The notes beneath the pieces were generated by a model that made no database searches, was not told where the DNA came from, and saw only the letters and a program-made list of their open reading frames with translations. The position numbers were made by a program, and so were the translations under genes. Below are positions 32,831 to 43,600 of a stretch of DNA of 64,000 nt, piece after piece; the first letter of the stretch is position 1; every line of letters starts with the position of its first letter. Origin of the DNA: Holacanthus passer (Eukaryota > Chordata > Actinopteri > Pomacanthidae); the NCBI GenBank assembly GCA_025331565.1, contig JAFREQ010000034.1, positions 868,001 through 932,000 of the forward strand, written 5' to 3'.

Positions 32831-35800
32831 CGGATATATTTCCATATGGTTGAGACTCGATGTGGCTGATGCAATTTCCCACAGCATTTCAGGGCCACAG
32901 AAGCAGCCAGGTAACATACCAAGGCATTGCATCAGACTTGGTCCAGGAGTGTCCTAGGTGTGGTCATGTATTTTATGTTTTCCTCAAAGAAAATAATTAC
33001 AAAACAGTATAAAAGAATGTAAACATAACACAAATTCAATGAGTTATTCTGCCCATGGGAATAACCAGGCCTGAACCCACTATGGATGGAAATCACACCT
33101 ATCATGTGAGTAAGCAAATAAGCACCCTACATGGATGTTTAAATGAGCCAAGGCGAGAGGGGGCTGTAATCCAGACCCACAGCTCAAAGATCCGAGAGCA
33201 AGACAAAGGTCACTGACAACCAAGGCCCCATTTTCATCTCAATCCTCTGGAACCAGCTTAGAAGAACATCTTGTTGAAGGAAGTTGGACAGGCACTAATC
33301 AAGTTTGCTGTGTTCTGTAAAACTGAACTTTTGATTTTGGTTGACAGTTCCAGCACGATAGGGTCATTTTAATATGCCACATGTGATTGGCTCCCTCAGT
33401 CTCTTATAATTAAAAATCCCACTCTTGCAGAATTACTCCATCCTTGTAAACGCCGCTTTTTCTACACGTTACTCCACAAACATCCTGCTTTGGCACCCAA
33501 ATGCAGGCTCATAAATGGAGTGGGTGGTTTCTTACTTTGATCGCCACCCCAAGTTTACACTGTGTGCAGGCAACCCATGTACACTCCTAATAAACCAAAT
33601 ACTTAAAATATGGATAGCAAAAGTAAGAAAAAGGCAACAGTGAATCAAAACTGTAAAAACGCTGCACACAGCGGAGACACAAGAAGAGAGAACGATGATC
33701 AGAAAGATGGAAGACTTGATCAAATCTGCAAAAAATGCCCACCACTCCTGCTGGATCTGATATACTGTAATAGCAGAGGCTCATCTGTGCTCAATAGATA
33801 GATTATCTATAAATAGCTGGCATTATCTGCCTTGAGGCCAGACAACTGTATCAGCTCTTCATAAATCTAAAGCACCACGCCATCCAGGCCTTTGAGCGAC
33901 CCGGGGTCATGCACAGACATCATGCCGTGGCTTTTCATGTCCATCCACTCCTCGAGCCCGCTGCTACACTATCTCCGGGCTAAGCCACACTGACAGCACC
34001 GCCTGTAATCTAATCTAGTGCACTGATTTGATGTTTTGATTTTGTCAATTTATCAAATCTGTCTATTTTTTCATTCTTTGCTGTCAGATTAATATAGTTG
34101 AAATAGACCATCATTCAAGCCTCACACTAAAATACAAACTCATATCCTCTTTTTTTTTTAGCTCGTGAGATGTGACATATATGATGGAAAACAAGATGGG
34201 CTGCATCGCTCACTGCGGCAGTGAAAGCTGAGGCTGTTTTTTGAGTGTGATGCAAACATTCTTTAGTCGGTCAGGGGTTTGTAGCTGGGTTACTGGGACG
34301 GGTCAGTGGCATCTAAAAGTAGATCCTACAGTATGTAGGCCTACTTGCAAGAAAACATCCACCACACAGAGTTTGTGCTTCTGATTGTGTTTCAAACTCT
34401 TCCAGTAGGTTTGTCTGAGTTATTGAATGCATCCTGTATTTATGATTTATGGTTGAATGCTGTAAAATGTGCATTTAAGTAGTGTGCTGCTGTTTTTTCA
34501 ACTTGACGTTGAGCGTACCTGGAATTTTATTTTGGTATGTGCTGACCACTTATTTCCTGTGTGTGGGTTTCTTACTGACACCTAGTGTTAATTAATGAGA
34601 CGACTACAAGAGCAGTGCAGGGAAAGGTTGCAGAACACTTATATGAGTGACAGTGTCATAATGTATCAGTATGATCTGCCTGCAAATTCATGTGCAGAAA
34701 CGTGCACAGTCAAGAGCGACATGAGACTTTAAATGAAAAGAGTTGCAGCTATGAAAAAGAACCAGAGCTAAGTTTTGCACTCTTGATTGTGATTGAGCAT
34801 CACAAGTGTTATGTAGAGGGATTTCCACATTCCTTGTGAAGAGATAGAAAGATTTGAATTTCAAATCTGCCTCCTGACTCTCCATTCATGACACCAATAT
34901 CGCAGAATCCCTCCCCCCTTCCTTTTTCAGAACAAATAGTGCTGCTTAGCATGTTTGTCGCTTGTTTTGAGGTTGTTTCCTGAAAACCCAAAGTCATCTG
35001 CATGAGAGAGTGCACACTGAAGAAAGCGATGCGTGAGAAAAACCGTTGGCCCTCGCCGGCATGTTCTGCATTTTTTAATCAGGGAGGAAACAGGAACTGA
35101 TGTCACAGGGTCACAAACAGGATGCTGTGATTATAACACAATGAAAATGCCTGGCGATGCTATGGAGACCCCGAGGCCAAAGAGCAAAGCCCTAGCATGT
35201 GTTTGCTGCTGCGATCAAGTGTGAATGAGGGTGTGTGTCGGCTCGTAGGTGTGAGTATGATGATGGTGGGAAGAAACTCTAAGTGCTGTCAGGCTGGGCC
35301 AGGTGTGTGTGTGTGTGGGGGCTTTAACTAGATGATTAATCATTGTGATAACATGTATGTTTTTCTTGAGCTGGGCCGGAAGTACCCTTTTCCAACCTTC
35401 TTTTTAAAAACAGAAACACAACACAAGCCTTTAGATGAGGATGCTTAGGTCAACAGGATAACAGGATGTGTGTGAGGGAAAAGCCATCCAGATTCTCTGC
35501 AGAGTGTTGATTGCTGCTGATTAGGGCGTGTTGACTGTCGCAGGATTTCTGTTAACTGGAGGCACGAGAGGTTTGCATTTGATAATGCGGATGACACGTT
35601 TTATTTAAAATGAATCTTCAGACCCACTGGGGAGAATTTTAAGACTGATTCATGGGTGATATCTTAAAAGGCGGTAAGATTGAACAGATTGCCAGGCCCT
35701 CTCCCCCAGCTTTGTTTGCAGGAGTGTGCAGCACAGAACCAGGCTTTGAAATATTGCTCTTAACCCTGAAGGGGAGGCAGGCAGTTGGGGAGCCTGTAAG

Positions 35801-36469
35801 TGCTCGAGTGTGTTTTTTATGGGGAGGAGGTCTGTGCACTCTGTGTGTCATGCACACGGGGCGAGAGGCCTGGCATATGCTGCTGTTTTTATGGCACTAC
35901 AGACTCACTCCGTGCTCCCCCCACGGCATCTGTTTGGTTGGCTGCGTGCGCGGATGCGTGTGTGCGAGCATTATGAGAGGTGGGGTAAGGGGGTGGGGGG
36001 CGTTCCCCTTTGCCCCGCGCCTGGCTTTGTTTCGCCATTTCCAGCTTGAGGGGGTGGTATCCCTGGAAACGGATTTGAATTTCAAGCCAATTTAGGGCCG
36101 GAGAGAGAACGAGGGGTGGGTGAGTGGGGCGGGAGCCAAAGGCGTTTCCAGGAATTACTCAAAGTAGTGATGATGCCACAGTCAGGGGGCTGCATGTCTC
36201 TATCTAATGTCCAAAACATTAAATATGATGTGTGACTGCAGGAGAGCAGCTGGATTTCATATTCATAAACCTGCCTGCATTTTAAGGGGTAGTTGGCCGA
36301 GCAAGTAAATAGATGGAATTTTTCTCCCCTTAAATGAAGCACAGATCAAAAATGAAAGCAAGACACATTTGGTCATCATTTGTACTCAATTTCATTAGTT
36401 AAAAGCAACCTCAAAAATAACTTCCTTCTCCATTTACTGACATCAAATTAAAAACAGTTTTCAAGGAAG
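32831..36469. other. Intergenic region between chac1 and dll4
   Basis: About 3.6 kb with no convincing gene. A GC-balanced block at 33865-33975 and a GC-rich block at 35640-36130 stand out from AT-rich surroundings and could be regulatory. Confidence 0.55.
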
Positions 36470-37403
36470 TTTTATTCTTCAGAAGTTTGGTCCTTATAAA
36501 TATGCATTATATACAAAATAATATTATAAAACATATAAAGAGCAGTGTGTCGTATTTAAATTAAACTCTGGAAATAATCATTTTAAAAAATTACATTATT
36601 GGTTCTGTATTTTTTGAAATTTATTATAGGCAGGCAGTGGTGTGACAGTCTTTTCTCCTTGTTTTGAGTCTCTTTGTTTTTCTTGTTTGGGTTGCATAAA
36701 AAAAAAAAAACAGTTTTCTATGCAAACTTTTCCTTTCTCTTGGATCTTGCTGGCACCGCATTGCGCTCCTGTGGTTTTCTCTTCAAATCCCTGTTGATGA
36801 AAAAGTATTTTCCTCCGATTTATTTTTGTAGTGCAAATGATCCAAGAACAGACAAGGGCACAAATTTAGCATTCAAACCCCCTCTTTTAAGGCTTCTAGT
36901 GAATTTTGGGCTGCATACAATCTTCACCGTTGCATGGAAAAGTCCAACTCAGTCATTTTCATGTGATTGACAGTTGAAGATTAGTTTCAGACATTCATAA
37001 CTCTCAGTGTTTGTGAGGTTGGATTGTGACGGTGGGTGAGTTCACTCGTCTCGACCCTGAGTCTTGCATAGCAGGCGAAGATGGCAGGAGTGAGTGTGAG
37101 GTGGGGGGGGGGGGGGTTTGAAGGGGTCAAATCTTAGGCACCTTTTTTACTGATTGGTTGGCTGTCAAAGTCATCATGATTATCACACAAGGCCGGGTCA
37201 GATACGAGGGGCAATGATCCACCTTCACCTCCTTCTACTGTCCAGGATGGCCGAGATTATAAATTAATATTTCACCGATGCTCTGTCAGTCTTCACACCT
37301 TGTGTAGTCAGTCTGTTCAACCATTGTCACAACTGAGAGAGGTCCTTCACTGTACATGTTTTGCATACAAACACTCGGTCAACATAAAGTTTCTCAGTTC
37401 TGG

Positions 37404-37436
<33 letters not shown>

Positions 37437-37604
37437 AGAGCAGAGTTTTCTGCCCTCTCCAGTTCTCAAGTGTTCCAGAGCAGCAGTGGACATCTTAAAC
37501 AATCTCCAGTCTCTTCTCAGCATTTGTAAACAATCCAGAATATGATATTCTGCCTCGATTGTGTCTTTTGTCCTCCTTCCCTCGCTTTTCAGACCCCTCA
37601 CAGT
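36470..37604 (-). other. dll4: dll4 3' UTR (inferred) with three poly(A) candidates
   Basis: Minus-strand AATAAA occurs at 36824-36819, 36625-36620 and 36476-36471, 0.8 to 1.1 kb past the stop. The transcript would carry a run of 29 A at 37434-37406 and, near 37108, a long C run (seen as G on the plus strand). Confidence 0.5.
37406..37434 (-). repeat. Homopolymer A(29) in dll4 3' UTR
   Basis: Twenty-nine T on the plus strand, read as A in the dll4 transcript. Confidence 0.9.
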
Positions 37605-37610
37605 TTATAC
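37605..37610 (-). CDS. dll4: dll4 exon 11, coding part only Val plus stop
   Basis: After a long pyrimidine tract and ccctgcag the minus strand reads GTA TAA. This supplies the final Val and stop, giving C-terminal ATEV as in other Delta proteins. The rest of the exon is 3' UTR. Confidence 0.85.
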   Translation of the reverse strand, partial: V

Positions 37611-40600
37611 CTGCAGGGCAAAAAAAAAAAGAAAGGAGAGGAAGAAATTGTGTTAGAAATGGACAAATCGAAATAACACAATAATCCCACAACTCTCTTA
37701 AGTATTTTCACAGCGCTTTTTGAACTATTATAGGTCATGTGCTCCAACATCAGCATTATATTTTTCTTGGAAATGAACATCTTAAAAATTCCACTAAATG
37801 CCACAGCAGTAAAACATAGCACCTTTGAGACCAAGTCGAGCCAAACATGTGTGAGGAATCAGTATAAGTTTGGACTTTAGGTCATCACGTGGCCAAGATA
37901 AAGAATGGCCAACGTAATTTACAGAAACAAATAATGCAGCTGATTGGGCTTCCCCCAGCATAGGTCCACATACCAGAATACAATCTCTCTACTAATAGCA
38001 TCATCCCCTGTCATGAATGTTGGTGCACCAGTGAGGGATCGAGCACTTGGGACGACATGATGCATTTCAAGCAGATGATTTGCGGAAATGCTGATGAAGA
38101 TGTGATTTTTAAAATTTTTTTTTTTGGCATACCTCAGTTGCTATGACGCATTCCCTCCTCTCCTCCGCTATAACAAATACCGACTGGTACATGGAGTCTC
38201 TTGAGGAACATATCGTTGATATCCTACACTCCGGCTTTTCACTGCAAACACAAATCACACTTTGGGTTAACACAAAGTAGAAGCACATGGCAGAGCTATG
38301 CATCAGGCATGCACATATACAGTGAGGCAAATGTCAATTGTCAAATATTTATAAACTCTGTAAATGAAGAATGTATGTTTTCTTCAGTTCAAACAACTGA
38401 ACTGAGGCAGCATGGGAGTTAGAGCATGCATTAACAGTAACTTCTGCACTGGATGGAAATTTCCAACTACTTGATACATTATCATATGTCCACATTATAG
38501 TTTAGTACAAGTAGTGTAAGTATGGTTCCTCTTACCTGTACATTCTACTCAAGGGCATTTTGTCTTCTAAACATTTGTCATAAATAAGACTTTTATCCTC
38601 TTGTGACTTTTCATCCTTGAACTCCTTTGATTTCGAGTTGTAAGAGTCCAAGTGATAGTTTTTGTGGATAAAGTTCGATTTCTCTGAATCACAGTCCACC
38701 TCCAGGCCGATTTTCTGGTTGGTGTTTTTCAGCTGGGACGCTGGGATCAGGTTGTCTCTCTGAACATTGGACAAGTTGTTCATAGTCTCCGTGTCTCCCC
38801 TCTCATTCTGCGCCTGCCTGTGGATGTGCCTCAAAGCCAAGCCCACCATACACAACAGCACGAGCAGCGCCACCAGCCCCACAGCCAGAGAAACCGCCGC
38901 CCACTGGAAGCCATCTTGAATCTCTCCATGGGTCACGGGAGAGGTGACGGCGGCGAAGAACTCGCAGCGAGGCCCGGTGAAGCCTGATGTGCAGATGCAG
39001 GCTGCTGGGGGCTTGCCCGGTCCCACCGCCTCCCGTGCAAAGACCTCCGTTGAGGCAGGGGCGTAGGGAGCACTCATCCAGGATTCTGTCGCAGTTGCGT
39101 CCACCGTAGCCCGCGGGACAGACGCAGGTGTAGTCATTGATCCGGTCTTGGCAGGTGCCACCATTGAGGCAGGGGTTGCCGGCGCACTCGTTGATGTTGA
39201 TTTCGCAGCGCTGGCCGGTAAATCCTGCACGGCAGCTGCACACACGCATGCCGCCGTGGATCAGACACAGACCACCTACAGAAGAGGAGAGGAGGAGGAG
39301 GGTTAGTATCAACAATTGCGACATGAAGGCATTTCAAAATCAGAAAGAACATGATCTCCATCCACCCTCCCTTGAGGCCCCTCGAGTTCACACATCTCCA
39401 TCAAAATCCAGTGTGACCGCAGAACTGTGTATTGTTCTCCCAACACAAACCAATCCCAGAGCCCTCCATGTTTACAAGAAGACAGAAATTGAGCTGCGCT
39501 GGATATTTGTCCCCTTTCATCAACAACCGCAGCGAGCTGTGGCCACATTTACAAGCTGCTGCTCTGAGCTGCGGAGTGTTTATACGGAGGACAATAGACA
39601 CCGAGTTCCCACCAATTCCTGTTGTTCCTCACTGCTTCCAGTTGCAGGAATTTGAAGGGGGGAGAAAGAGCGAGGGGAAGTTCAGAAAGGGGGGTGGAGG
39701 TGGGGGGGGGCACAAAGAGGGGAGGAAGACTGTACCATTAGCACAGGGAAGCGACGTGCACTTGTCCACTCTCTTTTCGCAGTTGAGTCCGGTGTAGCCG
39801 CGGGGACACTCGCACATGTAGCTGCGGCCATTGTCCTTCTCCCAGCACTTGCCACTGTGGAAACAGGGGGAGTCGGCGCAGGTCAGCAGGCTGTGCTCGC
39901 AGTGGGAGCCCTCGAAACCTTGGGGACATGTGCACATGTAGCCACTTTCCAAATTCTGGGGAAATTGGAAAAAAAGGGAAATTTAATCTGACAGTCCAAA
40001 CATGGAGACTCATGCAAAAAGTAAAAAAAAAAGTATATAAATATAAAGATGTTTCCAACTTACTGTGCATATCCCTCCATTCCTGCAGGGGTTGCTGTCA
40101 CACTCTTGCATCTCCAGCTCACAGTTGACCCCTGTGAAACCAGGCAGGCAAGTACACGTATAGCTGCCCTGCCCTGTGTTCATACAGGTGGCGCCATTCA
40201 CACAGGGATGGTGATGGGTGCAGAAGTTCAGATCTGGGGGAGAGAAGAGTGTTTGTTTACAGGGAGTCTGCAGAGGGGGGTTGAAAAAAAAAAAAAAAAA
40301 GCTATCTACGCCGGATGCGTAAAGCTATGAATGGAACACTTCAGAGGAAACCTAATTTACTAATGCTTTCAAGTTAATTCAAATGAAAACAGTGCACAAG
40401 TAATACGAGAACATCTTTTAGAAAGGAACAGCAGCAGTGGTCCAAGTTGTGTGGTGTACCTTGGTCACATAATAGGCCTCCCCAGCCCTCCTGACAGTTA
40501 CACTGCCATGGCAGCTGGCAGGTACCGTGCTTGCAGGCCGGGTACTTCTTACACTCGTCGCAGAACGTGCCTTGCCAGCCGTCCCTGCATCTGCAAAATG

Positions 40601-43600
40601 ACAAAAACAGGTTCTTTGATTAATCACTCATCCGTCATATCTTATGTCTTTTCATTGCCACGAATAACAAATCTGAATCTGGTACTTAAATTTTTATTTA
40701 ATTTCAATTCTACGAGACGTGCAAATCAGTCAACTTCACAGCGGACCTCTATGTTTTATAGCCCCGTCACGGATTAGCTGGCGGTTACATGAAATCAGTC
40801 ATCACTCATGTAACAGACATTAATAACTGAGCCACAGTTTGATGCAATCATTAAAAGCTCATATAAATCAAACCACGAAAGAATAAAAAATTAAAGTTGA
40901 AGGCAAAGTGACATAATGCATTAGCACTGGTAATTATGTTTTTTACCCAACCTAATTACATCATGACACATCAATTATTACATATAACAAAGGTGAATAA
41001 AAACAATGTAAATGCAGTAACTACAGGCCGATATTGGGAGAAGTATATGAATCATACATAATGATGTATGTAACAATAAAAAAGGTTACTTTAAAGATTT
41101 CTGTCAGCCAGCCAAAGAGTCAAACTCATTTTTTTCCTCGTTTCCCATGAATATCTCTTTCTCAGCACAGTGCATCACCCTTGTCGAACCATGAGATTGC
41201 GAGACTTAAGATGTACTTTTAAGGTTCCAACATTTTCTGCTGAGTGAGCAGAGGCAAGGGCGCAGCTTTACGGTGTTGGGTGTCTGAAAGGGTTTAACCT
41301 CAATTTGGGTCCATTTTAGCTGGTGGGAATGATGGATTTGGGTCTAAAAAGGGGGCAAAATAGGATTCAGGAGGAATTTCTCACAGAGAGAGGGTGAATG
41401 TGTGTGTGTGTTTGTGTGTGTGAGAATGATCCTTGCTGGTGAGTGAGTGAGTGAGACAGAGTAGTGACATGAAAAGAACATGGGAAGCGGAGAAGTCAGC
41501 GAGTGACGCAGGGAGACGTGAGAGGGAATAGACTGAAATTTTGTTGATTCAGTGAACTTCAACCTCTCTTCATGAATGCTACGGAGGCAAGAATATCCTA
41601 TGTGAATCTGTAAAGGAGAAACACTGATTATATAAACGTCATTTGCGGGAGACAGAGTTGCAGATGTTAATATGACGCTAAACTTGAAAAATGGATTTTA
41701 GAGAAACCAAAAGCTCTGCACGTGGATGGAGCTCGCACCGTCCCCATATGTGCTCCTTCCTACACGACGGTCGACACCTATTTCAACACTTCATAATTAT
41801 TAATACTTACACACACTCGCCGGGTTTGGAGCAGTTTCCATTCCTCTCGCTGCAGCCCTCCAGACAGATAGCTGAAGCGAAGAGAACAAAACACACAGTC
41901 AGTCTGCTGCTCTTTTTGCTGTAGTGCTCACACCTGGTTGTTTTGGCAGAACTGTGTCATGGTGACACATTGAATACTGATTGATTGATTTTATTTATGG
42001 ATTATCAGACACAGAAAGAAAATTGAAAGGATATCATGTTAAAATGAAAACACTTTTTCCCAACATATATTCAGTTCCACAACTTTCAAACTGTTAAAAA
42101 AATAACAAGCAGGGAGTAAAAATTGGCCAAAATCATAAGAAATTCTGTTAAAATGAAATCTATAGTGGCTTTAAAATAACACTGTAGGGGCCCCTTACAT
42201 AACAACAACCAAGGTTACAGAGCTCTCATTTTCTGGAAATAGCCAACCCTGAGCCTATATGTTGAAGCACATGAGGGCCTCAATCTGTCTCAACTTTCCT
42301 CAGAAGCCTCCATTTGATCTAAACCTGTCCGCCACACCCCCAGCTGCCACAGGAGGGGGGAAATCGGTTGAGGGTTTGTTTGTCCTGTTTTAAGTGTACC
42401 GGTCTTGCATGACACTGATTCGCGGGGCAACATATCAGGCGACTGACGGTAAGCGGCCGGTTTAGTCCAGAACAGATGCTTGCTCTCAATAGCAGACAGC
42501 TGTCACTATTGTTGTTTGTGGTCTGCCAGAACCATATTTGCAGCTGCTACTACTGCGCTCCCAACAATGGAAGGGACTAAACATCGATGGCGTGTGGCGG
42601 ATAATAATGCTGCGATTAACCTTGGCGCGTGCAGTCGGGCCGGGCTCCTCTTATCAATGCCCGCGCACCCCCCTCCTGTGGATTAAGTTACCGGGAACGA
42701 GCAGTACAGTACTGTATGAAGGTTCAAGAAATATGGTTTTACATGTTTTTTTATAGACACAAATTCTAGCTCAGATCAGTTCTAATTTGGATGTCACTTC
42801 CTTTAGAGCTAAATTGTGACATAATGCCAGGTAAAGGCTCACCTGTGTAAGCTAATTTGAATATTGACAAGCTTTCCAGTTTAATAAAGATGAATTTAGA
42901 TTTATATAGTTGTCTAAAATGTATAATGCTTAAAAACTGAGTTGACTCAACTTCCTAAAATGTGTAGGCCCCAAAATGACCAGGCTTTTTAAAACTGACG
43001 TATGGGAGCGTGAGAGAGAAGGGGAAATTATAGTGTCTGAAAGATGCCTAATCTATCTTTCTCATGTATATTTTCTGTAGTCACTGACGATTGATGTGTC
43101 TGTAATTGCAACACGTGAGCCCATCTGGTTAGAATTTGGCGCCACAGTCAAAATAGCACATGCCAATTTCTCTTTCACCACCAAGTGACATGGATGACAG
43201 ATCCGCTGTCACCCATGTGGTCACATATCCAGCACATGGTAACTATTACTCTCACGGTGCCTCCTTCCAATCTACTCTTTGATTAATTTGTTTTGGTGAA
43301 AAGGGCCCTTGGTATTGTGGAGCCAAATGGCAATGGGCCTCCTCATAGACCCATTCAGAGCTGTCCAAAGCATGCGAGTGTTGGTCTATGATTTGGCCAA
43401 GTGGGTTTGCACAAGTATAATGTGCCTGTTGTCGTGCTAAGCCGTCTGTCCCTCAACCCATATTCAATGAGTGTTCACAAAGCCACAGCCAATTACACAT
43501 CAGAAATATATGATTACAGATTATGTGAAGCAAATATCTCTGAAAAATGCATTCGACACCAAAATTGCCTATTAGACTTGCCAGATATCATTACATCATG

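Noticed and set aside
35652..36095. 147-codon open frame on the plus strand between chac1 and dll4
   Set aside because: Composition follows a GC-rich block with Gly/Cys/His runs. There are no domains, no splice context and no family resemblance.
39003..39036. A tiny intron as explanation of the dll4 frame break
   Set aside because: No spliceable GT-AG interval fits; a shift of a single base explains the phases exactly.
39137..39655. 172-codon plus-strand frame opposite dll4
   Set aside because: Antisense of dll4 exon 9 and intron 8; no domain.
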